From the NCBI GenBank assembly GCA_963556065.3, contig CAUVYH020000005.1:248001-312000 (forward strand): a stretch of 64,000 nucleotides of DNA, given 5' to 3'. The translations under genes were made by a program, and so were the position numbers. The stretch is from JBAXTE01 sp963556065. Its GTDB lineage: Bacteria > Bacteroidota > Bacteroidia > Bacteroidales > WCHB1-69. The notes under the pieces were generated by a model that saw only the letters and a program-made list of their open reading frames with translations, had not been told where the DNA came from and ran no database searches. Positions 54,184 to 62,573 of this stretch are shown one piece after another. The stretch's first letter is position 1, and every line of letters begins with the position of its first letter.

Positions 54184-55516
54184 TTATCCGATTTTATACT
54201 CTTCAATTTTCCGGTATAGTGTGGTAATTCCAATATTTAAGAGTCGAGCGGCTTCCATTTTGTTTCCCTGAGTACGTCGGAGGATTTTTCGGATATGATT
54301 TTTTTCCACATCAGCCATTGAAAACGACAGTGCTTCATCCGTTGTGTTGTCGAAAAAAACAACGGGTAATGCTTCGATGCTGAGCACTCCATCGCTCGAC
54401 AGAATGACACACCGTTCAATTACGTTTTTCAATTCCCGGATATTGCCTTGCCATGAATGTTTTTTTAATTTATCAATAAATGCATCGGATAGCGGTTTAA
54501 TTTTCTTGTTGGTTTTTTCTGCAAAAAATTGAGAATAATACCTCGACAGCGGCTCAATATCTTCTATTCTTTCGCGTAATGGGGGTAAATTAATTTGAAA
54601 AACGGAGAGTCGGTAATATAAATCACGACGAAAGCTTCCATTCTCAATTTCTTTTTCCAAATCGCGGTTGGTGGCGGCAATAATGCGAATGTCTGTCTTT
54701 GTGGGTGTACTATCGCCGACTTTAAAAAACTCTCCGGTTTCGATAACCCGCAAAAGTTTTGCTTGCAGTTCAAAATTAAGTTCTCCGATTTCGTCGAGAA
54801 AAATGGTCCCATGGTTTGCCTCTTCAAAAAGTCCTTTTTTGTTTTTTAGGGCACCGGTATAAGCACCGGCAGTATGTCCGAACATCTCACTTTCAATAAG
54901 GTCTTTGCTGAACGCCGAGCAGTTTATTGCAACAAACGGCTTTTTGTTTCGCAAACTCTCGTGATGGATTGCCTGGGCAAAAAATTTCTTTTCCGGTACC
55001 GGTTTCGCCAAGGAGTAATACCGTAGTATCTGTTTGTGCTACCTTTTTTGCCAATTCAATTGCTGCTGCTATTGCTTTTGATTTCCCAAATATCGCGTTA
55101 AATGAATATCTTTCAATCACCTGCTTCTCGAGCGAGTTCACTCGCTTTGTCAGTTGAATTTTGTCAACGACTCTGTTAATTAAAGGGATGATTTTATTAT
55201 TATCGTCCCCTTTGGTAATGTAATCGAATGCTCCGTTTTTAATGGCTTGTACTCCATCGGGAATATTCCCGAATGCGGTTAATAAAATCACTTCTGTGGT
55301 TGAATTGCGGGTTTTAATCTCCTTCACCAAATCAACACCGTTCCCGTCAGGAAGTTTAACGTCGCAAAGAACCACATCAAAATCAGTTGTTTCAATCTTT
55401 TTCAGTCCGGCTTTACATGTTGGTGCCTGATAAACGTCAAATCCTTCAAGTTCGATAATTCGGCTTAAAAGTGACCTGATTTTCTCTTCATCATCAATGA
55501 TTAATACTTTTGCCAC
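54184..55516 (-). CDS. Sigma-54-dependent response regulator (NtrC type; one frameshift)
   Basis: The GTG at 55516 gives (M)AKVLIIDDEEKIRSLL; an ATG at 55561 is possible but adds an unusual extension. Removing one base from A6 at 54979-54984 (plus-strand view) joins LGETGTGKEIFAQAIHHESLRNKKPFVAINCSAF and gives 443 residues. Domains: receiver (1-120, with acceptor Asp in VVLCDVKLPDG), AAA+ (about 140-370, with Walker A GETGTGKE, GAYTGA which contacts sigma-54, and LDEIGELN), and a Fis-type helix-turn-helix (NKMEAARLLNIGITTLYRKIEEY). It is likely the activator of the kdp operon in place of a KdpE-type regulator. Confidence 0.9.
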
Positions 55517-55561
55517 AAGTTTTTTTGTTGCAAAATTATCTATTTTTTGATTGTGAATCAT

Positions 55562-56126
55562 TTTTTGTGGAATTAATTAGCAGTTTTCGTCTTTTTTTAT
55601 TTGGATGATAATTAGTTAATTATGGTTTTAATATAAGGCAAATAATGCCTCAATGCCGCTAACATCGCAATTGTTATAGAAATATATAATACTTGTAAAG
55701 ATTTAACAACGCTAGGCTTAAAATGATTAGGCCTAAAAATGCTCAAATTTAAACTTCAGGAAATTAGACTGCAAAGCCCCATTCTTAAAAATTTACGCTA
55801 AATCATGATCATTCTGATCCGCCGTCGGATTAAAATCTTGCTTTTTATCGGGCAACAATGATTAAAAAATAAAGAGGGTGGAATATTTGAATGAATATAG
55901 AAAATTAGAAACAAGACTCTTTTTGACATACAGTATTTTGAATTTTTCGTCAGGAAGAGTGGCTTGTTCATCAATTATGTTGCCATAAAAAACAAGTTTC
56001 CGGATATTCATTTCAGCTAATAGTCATAACCGACTGGTTCACTGTAAAATTAAATTTTTTCTAAAATGATTTTTGAATGATTTTTAATGATACTTTTGTG
56101 CCTTCGTTTTAAAATATTTGAAAAAA
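55562..56126. other. Spacer upstream of kup
   Basis: No gene is seen in these roughly 560 bases. The last part holds the kup promoter; a short inverted repeat GATCCGCCGTCGGAT-like segment is near 55815-55831. I recognise no riboswitch. Confidence 0.5.
56091..56098 (+). promoter_or_regulatory. Probable -7 box of kup
   Basis: TACTTTTG, 28 bases ahead of the ATG at 56127, fits TAnnTTTG. A TTG lies upstream but only 15 bases away, shorter than usual. Confidence 0.5.
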
Positions 56127-58121
56127 ATGGAAACACAAAATTCGGCAAGCTTGTCGAATCATAAAAAAATCCCATTAAACATTGCCGGGATTATTGTAAC
56201 GTTAGGAATCGTTTTTGGAGATTTAGGAACTTCTCCGCTATATGTAATGAAAGCTATTGTGTCGGCTGCAGGTGGAAATCCGAATGCCGATTTTATTATC
56301 GGGGCTTTATCCTGTATAATTTGGACACTAACGATTCAAACGACGCTGAAATATGTAATTATCACACTTCGAGCCGACAATAATGGGGAAGGTGGTATTT
56401 TCTCCTTGTTTGCGCTGATGCGTAAAAAAGTGAAATGGGCTTATGTGATTGCTATTATTGGGGGATGTACATTGCTGGCCGATGGAATTATTACTCCATC
56501 AATAACAGTTACTTCCGCTATCGAAGGACTAAAAATAATTAATCCGAACATTCCTGTAATTCCGATTGTAATTATGATAATTATTGCCTTGTTTACTGTA
56601 CAGCAATTTGGCACGGTAATGCTCGGTAAGTCTTTTGGCCCGATTATGTTTGTTTGGTTTCTCATGTTGGGGGTGCTTGGTGTTAGCCATATTTGGGATT
56701 TCCCTCAGATTTTTTACGCATTTAATCCGATACGTGCCGTTCTATTTCTAATTCAAACCCCCAGTGCATTTTTGGTTTTAGGGGCGGTTTTCCTTTGTAC
56801 AACAGGTGCTGAGGCACTTTATTCCGATTTGGGACATTGCGGTTATAATAACATCAAAATATCGTGGATTTATGTTAAATCGATGTTGATTCTTAACTAT
56901 TTGGGACAAGGAGCTTGGATTATCAGCCACCCGGATTTAATGAGTAGCAATAATCCGTTTTATGCGATTATGCCCCAGTGGTTCTTGATACCTGGAATTA
57001 TTATTGCCACGTTTGCAGCTGTTATTGCCAGTCAGGCATTGATTACCGGTTCTTACACCATTATAAGCGAAGCAATTTCTCTGAATTTCTGGCCGAATAT
57101 CAAAATCAGTTATCCCACACAAGTAAAGGGGCAGATGTATATTCCCTCCATCAACTGGTTATTGATGGTTAGTTGTATTTTGGTTATTTTTTACTTTCAG
57201 GATTCTTCTGCAATGGAGGCGGCTTATGGACTTTCAATTACCATTACCATGCTAATGACTACCGTTTTGTTGTCTATATATTTTCACTACATTAAGCAAA
57301 TTCCCATCTGGATTATTGGGCTGTTTTTGTTGCTTTTTATTCCTATTGAGGGAACCTTCCTGATGTCAAATATGAGCAAATTTGCAAATGGCGGTTTCGT
57401 AACCATCTTAATTGCCAGTGTTTTATTTGTGATTATGTTTGTCTGGTACCAGGGAAGAAAAATCAAAAACAGTTTTGTCAGTTTTGAAAAAATAGACCGA
57501 TATTTGCCCGTTTTATGCGATTTAAGCAAAGATGAATCGGTACCGAAATATTCCACACACCTGATTAACATTACAAGAGCTAATAATCTCGACGAAATTG
57601 AGTCGAAGATCATGTATTCGCTGATTCGAAAGTATCCCAAACGGGCCGATGTGTATTGGTTTGTCCATTGCGACCGAACGGATCTGCCTTATCAGGCGGA
57701 TTATGAAGTACATGAAATCGTTCCCGGAAAAGTAATTCGATTGGATTTCCGAATCGGATTTAAAGTTCAGCCAAGAATAAATCTGTTTTTTCACCAAGTG
57801 ATAGAAGAGTTGCAGGCAGAAAAAATGATAGATCTGAGAAGTCATTATCAATCTCTTAACCAATATAATATAGAAGGGGATTTTCGTTTTGTGGTGATTG
57901 ATCGAATTCAAAACTACGATTTCGATTTTGGTCCGTTTCAGCAAATTATTATGAACATTTATTATGTGCTGAAACGAATAGGCATTTCGGATATTAAGGC
58001 ATTGGGGCTTGATTCCAGTATTACCAAGCTCGAAACGGTTCCTTTGATTTCGAACAAAAAGCATAATGTCCGATTAAAGAAGTTTGTGCCGACACCTCCG
58101 GCAGATTTGGGAGGGCTCTAA
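56127..58121 (+). CDS. kup: Kup-type potassium transporter
   Basis: The protein has 664 residues from the ATG at 56127 (METQNSASLS); a TTG three codons earlier is weaker. The N-terminal 12-helix region contains IVFGDLGTSPLYVMKAI (signature of KUP/HAK/KT), LRADNNGEGGIFSLFALMRKK, GAVFLCTTGAEALYSDLGHCG and NYLGQGAWI. A cytoplasmic C-terminal domain (about 460-664) follows. It imports K+ with H+. Having it beside the ATP-driven kdp locus puts low- and high-affinity potassium uptake side by side. Confidence 0.96.
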   Translation: METQNSASLSNHKKIPLNIAGIIVTLGIVFGDLGTSPLYVMKAIVSAAGGNPNADFIIGALSCIIWTLTIQTTLKYVIITLRADNNGEGGIFSLFALMRKKVKWAYVIAIIGGCTLLADGIITPSITVTSAIEGLKIINPNIPVIPIVIMIIIALFTVQQFGTVMLGKSFGPIMFVWFLMLGVLGVSHIWDFPQIFYAFNPIRAVLFLIQTPSAFLVLGAVFLCTTGAEALYSDLGHCGYNNIKISWIYVKSMLILNYLGQGAWIISHPDLMSSNNPFYAIMPQWFLIPGIIIATFAAVIASQALITGSYTIISEAISLNFWPNIKISYPTQVKGQMYIPSINWLLMVSCILVIFYFQDSSAMEAAYGLSITITMLMTTVLLSIYFHYIKQIPIWIIGLFLLLFIPIEGTFLMSNMSKFANGGFVTILIASVLFVIMFVWYQGRKIKNSFVSFEKIDRYLPVLCDLSKDESVPKYSTHLINITRANNLDEIESKIMYSLIRKYPKRADVYWFVHCDRTDLPYQADYEVHEIVPGKVIRLDFRIGFKVQPRINLFFHQVIEELQAEKMIDLRSHYQSLNQYNIEGDFRFVVIDRIQNYDFDFGPFQQIIMNIYYVLKRIGISDIKALGLDSSITKLETVPLISNKKHNVRLKKFVPTPPADLGGL

Positions 58122-58149
58122 ACGAAATTGTAAAAAGTTGGTTGCGCGA

Positions 58150-58179
58150 AGTGCGAAGTCTCAGACTTCGCACTTTTTG
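58150..58179 (+). terminator. Intrinsic terminator after kup
   Basis: AGTGCGAAGTCT and AGACTTCGCACT (58150-58174) form a long stem followed by TTTTTG. Confidence 0.88.
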
Positions 58180-58180
58180 T

Positions 58181-58188
58181 TATCTTTG
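58181..58188 (+). promoter_or_regulatory. Probable -7 box of the phosphopantetheinyl transferase gene
   Basis: TATCTTTG fits TAnnTTTG, 16 bases ahead of the ATG at 58205, just after the kup terminator. It supports the short form of the protein. Confidence 0.55.
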
Positions 58189-58204
58189 CATAAATAAAAG
58201 TTTC

Positions 58205-58834
58205 ATGCCCAAGCTTATTCGATTTTCCGAAACACATTGCGAATCAATAGTCTGGAAGATTACGGAATCCGTTTCGCAATTACTTGAGATGGTTCCGTTA
58301 TCGGAAGCGGAACTGCGCTGCTTTGAGTTATTCAAATCGGAGCAACGTCAACGTCAGTGGTTGGCTTACCGGTGTGCATTGATGGAACTTACCGACGGAA
58401 TTCATTATCCGGTAATCTACAATTCGGTGGGCAAACCGTTTATCGAAAATTCCGACTTCCATATTTCGGTGTCCCATTCGGGGAATTTTGCCATGGCTAT
58501 TAAAAGCAACAAGCGATGTGGGGTGGATATTGAGCATAAATCCGATAAAGCCCATCGTGTGCGGGCCAAGTTTATGAGTCCATTGGAAATGGCATTTGCC
58601 GATACCGTAGATTCGGAGCTGATTTCTCGGTTTACGTGGTCTGCAAAGGAAGCCATGTACAAGGCAATGGGCGTGGAGGGCGTAATTTTTGCCGAAGAAA
58701 TGGACCTTTCCGGCTTTGATTTTGAAAAACTTACGGCAAAAGGCCGTTTTTGTTTCGAAAACGAAATTGCCGATTTCCAAATCCATTTCTATTTGCATCC
58801 GGAATTTGTGGCCGCGAGATGTTGGGAGATTTGA
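58205..58834 (+). CDS. 4'-phosphopantetheinyl transferase (Sfp/HetI type)
   Basis: The protein has 209 residues from the ATG at 58205 (MPKLIRFSETH). An upstream ATG at 58142 lies before the kup terminator, so it is not used. The enzyme moves the phosphopantetheine arm from CoA to carrier proteins. Motifs: FHISVSHSGNFAMAI, the metal-binding CGVDIEHKSDK, and FTWSAKEAMYKAMGVEG (W-x-x-KEA-x-x-K). No carrier protein or synthase genes are nearby, so it probably serves fatty acid or other distant systems. Confidence 0.93.
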   Translation: MPKLIRFSETHCESIVWKITESVSQLLEMVPLSEAELRCFELFKSEQRQRQWLAYRCALMELTDGIHYPVIYNSVGKPFIENSDFHISVSHSGNFAMAIKSNKRCGVDIEHKSDKAHRVRAKFMSPLEMAFADTVDSELISRFTWSAKEAMYKAMGVEGVIFAEEMDLSGFDFEKLTAKGRFCFENEIADFQIHFYLHPEFVAARCWEI

Positions 58835-59181
58835 CGAACTCGTATAAGATAATTTCAAACAACTTTTCCCCCTTGCCTTTTTCTGCTTCAAGATTAAAGA
58901 TTGTTCACAATTTATTATAATCCATTCAAAATCTTGGCTTTATTAAAGGCAAAGATTTTAAGTTAATCAATATACTGCGTAGCTCTAAAATCTCACAATC
59001 TACTAAAATTGCCGTGGGAGAGCTTCCGAAAAACAACAAATTGCTAAATTGAAGTAAATTTTAAGGTGAAAACAATTTGGTGGTTTTTCGTGAATCCTCG
59101 AAAAAAATGAAATCAAAGATTTCTTTTTTTTCGGGACGTGGAGCGAGCGAGCATTGAAAAGCTATCGATTTCAAAACAATT

Positions 59182-59248
59182 AGCAATGCAGCAAGGGCGT
59201 TTACGTTTATCCGTCTGCTGACGGATACTACCTTGCTAAAGCATTGCT
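59182..59248. repeat. Structured nested-hairpin element, repeat copy B
   Basis: Outer arms AGCAATGCAGCAAGG (59182-59196) and CCTTGCT-AAA-GCATTGCT (59231-59248) pair with one three-base bulge. Inside is a second hairpin ATCCGTC-TGCT-GACGGAT (59209-59226). The right arm belongs to the 30-base segment that matches 1522-1551. Confidence 0.6.
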
Positions 59249-59301
59249 TTTGTTTTTGAAATTAAATGAAAAGCTTCGCATTCGCTCCTCCTAGCCTTTT
59301 T

Positions 59302-59402
59302 GGATACTTTTGTTCGTGAAGTTTTTTTTCATTTCAAGGTACTCACGCTTTCGCGGAGTTTATCCCGCTACAGCGGGGCTCAGGTGTGGCAATGACAAAA
59401 GT
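59302..59402. repeat. Extragenic element bounded by an 11-bp inverted repeat
   Basis: GATACTTTTGT on the left is mirrored by ACAAAAGTATC on the right, about 80 bases apart. Between them is a GC-rich stretch with a CCCGCTACAGCGGGG hairpin. Related TTTTTGGnTACTTTTGT elements are, from memory, common between bacterial genes. Confidence 0.5.
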
Positions 59403-59505
59403 ATCATTGGACGGTTTTTGACAGAAAAATTGTTGCGGAGCAAAGCTGTTTTTGAGCTAAATCACTTTTAGGACTGATAACAGATACATAGTTTATTTCA
59501 GCACC

Positions 59506-59679
59506 TCAATCCCAAGAACTGTACAGGCCAAATGCAATAATTTGATGCAACCATTCACGAAACAAGAATAACTCTTTAACGCCATCAGAATTAATGTCTA
59601 TTGAATCAACAAGTTTAACAACTTCTTCTTTCCACCTAGCGCAGTATATGCTTGAATCTGCTGGTGAGTCTGCTGTTTT
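59506..59679 (-). pseudogene. C-terminal fragment of an unknown gene
   Basis: A frame of about 57 codons without an ATG start ends at 59506. It reads TADSPADSSIYCARWKEEVV and on to EWLHQIIAFGLYSSWD. It looks like the end of a helical protein that has lost its 5' part. No family is recognised. Confidence 0.4.
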
Positions 59680-59789
59680 ATTTTAATTTTTTTTCTTATT
59701 CCTTATATGATTTGTCAATAATGTCGGTATTGTTTTGTTGTTGACTACGTTTGCATATAGCCTTTGTCAGCGGTTCGCAATTTTTCTGT

Positions 59790-60611
59790 TTATAAGTTTA
59801 TATTTTCGCAACATTTGCTCTTTTCTAATTTGTCTGCATAAATAGTAACACTATAAATAGCCGAGTCCGATTGTTTAAAGTTATTTAATTCTTCTGCACT
59901 TATGTGTTTTAAGAGTAACTCATCAGGCAAATTAATCAGTCGTTCATTCTTTATTTGGATATTCTGAAATCCTACATTTTTTATTATTTCCAGATAATTA
60001 TTCTTCTCACTGGCTCCAGCTATGCAACTTGCATACATTTCAGCCGACTCTAGAACTCCATCGGGAAGAGAACCTTCATACACAATATCAGAAATACTAA
60101 AATGTCCACCTGTTTTAAGTATTCTATAGACCTCATTAAAAGCCTTTTCTTTATTGTGTACAAGGTTCATTACACAATTGCTAATTATAACATCGGCAGT
60201 ACTATCAGATACTCCTTGCATATCTTCTATCTCTCCGAGTACAAATTCAACATTTTTATATCCTAGTTTTTGATTATTTTTCAAGGCCCTATTAATCATT
60301 TCTGGAGTAATATCAATACCTATTACTTTACCATTTTCTCCAACAATTCTTCTCGCGATAAAAACATCATTTCCTGCACCTGAGCCGAGATCTACCACCG
60401 TATCACCTTCCTTAATGTTAGCAATTTCAGTCGGCAACCCACAACCTAAAGCTAAATCAGCTTCTTTTTGATAGCCAATTACAGAACTGTAATCGGCTGC
60501 ATTTTCATTACTACAACAAGCCGTACTCTTGCAACAACTCGCAGAATTTCTGTTTTTTGCAATGAACCCATAGGATTTTCTTACTTCTTCTTTAATTACT
60601 TTTTTTTCCAT
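59790..60611 (-). CDS. arsM: Arsenite methyltransferase ArsM
   Basis: The protein has 273 residues from the ATG at 60611 (MEKKVIKEEVRKSYGFIAK); an upstream start at 60680 gives an unlikely extension. It methylates trivalent arsenic with SAM. SAM motif I is VVDLGSGAGNDVFIA. The cysteines that bind arsenic are in ALGCGLPTE, IISNCVMNLVHNKEKAF and YASCIAGASEKNNY. The N-terminal SCCKSTACC adds four more cysteines. It lies 78 bases from sigZ, with which it probably forms an operon. Confidence 0.94.
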   Translation of the reverse strand: MEKKVIKEEVRKSYGFIAKNRNSASCCKSTACCSNENAADYSSVIGYQKEADLALGCGLPTEIANIKEGDTVVDLGSGAGNDVFIARRIVGENGKVIGIDITPEMINRALKNNQKLGYKNVEFVLGEIEDMQGVSDSTADVIISNCVMNLVHNKEKAFNEVYRILKTGGHFSISDIVYEGSLPDGVLESAEMYASCIAGASEKNNYLEIIKNVGFQNIQIKNERLINLPDELLLKHISAEELNNFKQSDSAIYSVTIYADKLEKSKCCENINL

Positions 60612-60689
60612 ATTCGTTTTTTTATGAATGACAACATTGACATCCAATGGTATCACTATAAAATAATAAAAAAGACGCAAAAAAAATCA

Positions 60690-61229
60690 CTAACAGCTAC
60701 ATTTTTTTTGTTTAACCTCTATGATATTACCGTAAATATCACCTTGAAAAACACAACAAGCGAGAAGCTGTTCTTTTAGCTTTTCTTTTCCTCGCTGTAC
60801 TCTTGATTTTGCTCCAGAATAGGATATGTTTAGTTTTTCCGCCAACTCTTTTTGTGAAATATTTTGAAATTCGGTTATAAGCAAAGCCTCTTTATATTTT
60901 TCCGGAAGTTGATTAATGAATGGTTTTAGTTTGTCAGCAATAATCGTGTTTAGTGATTCTATTTCTTCTTCTAATACTAAATCGGGGATTTCGTTATTGT
61001 TATATGCCTGACTATTAAAATAATCTTTAATTGCATTTTTCACAATACCGTATAGATATTGTCGCAAGTTCTCCGCCTTATTTACTTTTTCAATATTGCG
61101 AATGATTTTCACAAAAACATCTTGCATTATATCATCAGTATCTGCTTGATTGCGTACGGTTTTTGAAACATAGGTTCTTAATTCTTTATGAAAATCTTCC
61201 CAAATTTTTGCTATTTCTGTAGTCATCAA
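60690..61229 (-). CDS. sigZ: RNA polymerase sigma factor SigZ-type
   Basis: The protein has 179 residues. Region 2 is VRNQADTDDIMQDVFVKIIRNIEKV, and region 4 is LPEKYKEALLITEFQNISQKELAEKLNISYSGAKSRVQRGKEKLK. These match SigZ of Bacillus and Bacteroidota. The C-terminal extension (LLACCVFQGDIYGNIIEVKQKKCSC) has four cysteines. No anti-sigma gene is next to it. Since arsM follows, direct sensing of arsenite or another thiophile by the cysteine tail is a reasonable inference. Confidence 0.9.
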   Translation of the reverse strand: MMTTEIAKIWEDFHKELRTYVSKTVRNQADTDDIMQDVFVKIIRNIEKVNKAENLRQYLYGIVKNAIKDYFNSQAYNNNEIPDLVLEEEIESLNTIIADKLKPFINQLPEKYKEALLITEFQNISQKELAEKLNISYSGAKSRVQRGKEKLKEQLLACCVFQGDIYGNIIEVKQKKCSC

Positions 61230-61637
61230 TTTAATATCTGAATATATAAGACCGAAAAAGTTTCAAAAAGACGCAGTTTCTCAGCATTGACTGTAAGAAT
61301 GGTAGCCGATTGCAGGAGGCAAACCATGAAACCGTTATAACATTGAAGCGGGCTAAAACCACCTGAATACGCCTATCCCAGCTATTATTTTTACACATTG
61401 TGTGTGCCCTGCATGTGCAGCTCACACTTGTTGTAAGCTCGTTGAAAAATTCAAAAATACAAATTTATTTTTAAAGAGCAAGCAATAAGTTTTTTCCCAG
61501 AGGGTGTAAGTCCCTTATGTGCGAGAGTGAGATCTCGAAACATCAGCAAGTCGCAAGGCGATGTGTTGAGCTTGTCGAAACATGGTTTATTCGCTAGCGC
61601 TCATGAGAACGCTTCGCTAAGTTGTCGTTTCATAATT
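61230..61637. other. Spacer with a possible group II intron remnant
   Basis: No gene is supported. The region 61498-61570 resembles the 5' part of a group II intron (see that entry). GTTGAGCTTGTCGAAACAT near 61565-61583 resembles extragenic repeats common in Bacteroidota. Confidence 0.45.
61498..61570 (+). other. Possible 5' (domain I) remnant of a group II intron
   Basis: AGAGGGTGTAAGTCCCTTAT followed by GTGCGAGAGTGAGATCTCG and ACATCAGCAAGTCGCAAGG resembles domain I of bacterial group II introns from memory. No reverse transcriptase gene is nearby, so it would be a fragment or a reduced intron. Confidence 0.3.
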
Positions 61638-62216
61638 TCATTTCTTTTTCTTTGCATATTCTTTCAACCGTTTTGCTAAGAGTCCCTCCTGATTATATAG
61701 CATTTTCTGAGTGTCCTTGGGATAATTCGATTTTAACCAAGTCATGAATATTTCCTCTGCAATTTTTATGTCTGCTGAATATTTCCGATAAGTCTCTGTC
61801 GTGTCAATTGTTACCAGTTTTACTCTGTTGTCCTTAGTCTCTATTGTGATTTTCCAAGTTGGATATTCAACATTAAGATACTTTAGATAGTCACTTTGGT
61901 CTTCAACTAAATATTTTTTTGGCTCAATGTCTGAAATGACTCTCAATATTTTATATTTTCCGTTATAGGCTCTTGAATTTGGAAGGTATTTGTCAAGAAA
62001 TGAAGATTTGTCGTTATAGTATTTAGTATAAGTTCGTTTTAATTGAAAGTCGTTAGTTATTAAGTTTTGTAAGCTGTCTTTTTGATAGCCATTTAAAAAA
62101 ATCAAAAATTTGTCCGTTGGAGATGTCATGTTTTGGCAACAAGCAGTCAAGGTAAATATGAAAAACAGTAACATTAAATTGGGGAATCTACGGGTCATTT
62201 GTTTGATGTTTAGCAT
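61638..62216 (-). CDS. Hypothetical lipoprotein
   Basis: The protein has 192 residues. A hydrophobic leader ends in LTAC with Cys at about 26, a lipobox. An alpha/beta-looking domain follows with DKFLIFLNGYQKDSLQNLI and a lysine-rich end (KRLKEYAKKKK). No family is recognised. It stands alone between two segments that resemble group II intron ends on the other strand. Confidence 0.7.
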   Translation of the reverse strand: MLNIKQMTRRFPNLMLLFFIFTLTACCQNMTSPTDKFLIFLNGYQKDSLQNLITNDFQLKRTYTKYYNDKSSFLDKYLPNSRAYNGKYKILRVISDIEPKKYLVEDQSDYLKYLNVEYPTWKITIETKDNRVKLVTIDTTETYRKYSADIKIAEEIFMTWLKSNYPKDTQKMLYNQEGLLAKRLKEYAKKKK

Positions 62217-62573
62217 TGCACATAACTAGTTATAGGTCTGATAAACGTCATGCTGATTTTTTTCAAAGATATAAAATATTATTACAAATCATCAAAAGGA
62301 GATTTTATTTTTTGCAAACTCTGGCGAATGCCTATTTGTATGTTTTTGTTGCTTTGCCTCTTTTTTACTCACCATGCTTTGTATATATCACCAGTCAATA
62401 GATGGGACAAACTTAATCGCTGTTTGCGAGGACCGCTTGGTTTACACTGAGTCGAAGTGTACAGTGGTGCTAGAGGAGGCTGCTGAGCATAGCCGAAGCA
62501 TTTTCCCCGTCAGCGGTTGATGAGAGAAGTCGAATCAAACGGGTGGGGTGGTCTACTCGATTGGCAGCTGTTT
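62217..62573. other. Spacer with a possible group II intron 3' end
   Basis: The left half is AT-rich and shows nothing. The right half (about 62425-62563) has a hairpin TACACTGAGTCGAAGTGTA and a stretch ending GGGGTGGTCTACTCGATT, which resembles the 3' end of group II introns. Confidence is low. Confidence 0.35.

Larger units (their letters stand above)
58835..59789. other. Long gene-poor accessory stretch with structured repeats
   Basis: About 950 bases without an intact gene. It contains the structured element at 59182-59248, an inverted-repeat-bounded segment at 59302-59402 and a minus-strand gene fragment at 59506-59679. Its look differs from the compact spacing of the core genes before it, so it probably marks the start of an accessory region. 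Confidence 0.6.

Noticed and set aside
57522..58064. Minus-strand 180-codon frame opposite kup
   Set aside because: Shadow frame within a clear Kup gene.
58142..58204. N-terminal extension of the phosphopantetheinyl transferase
   Set aside because: It would be encoded by the kup terminator hairpin and lies upstream of the likely promoter.
58328..58891. Minus-strand 187-codon frame opposite the phosphopantetheinyl transferase
   Set aside because: The plus-strand gene has all catalytic motifs; this is its shadow.
61231..61425. Minus-strand 64-codon frame upstream of sigZ
   Set aside because: Cysteine- and arginine-rich random-looking translation with no context; likely non-coding.
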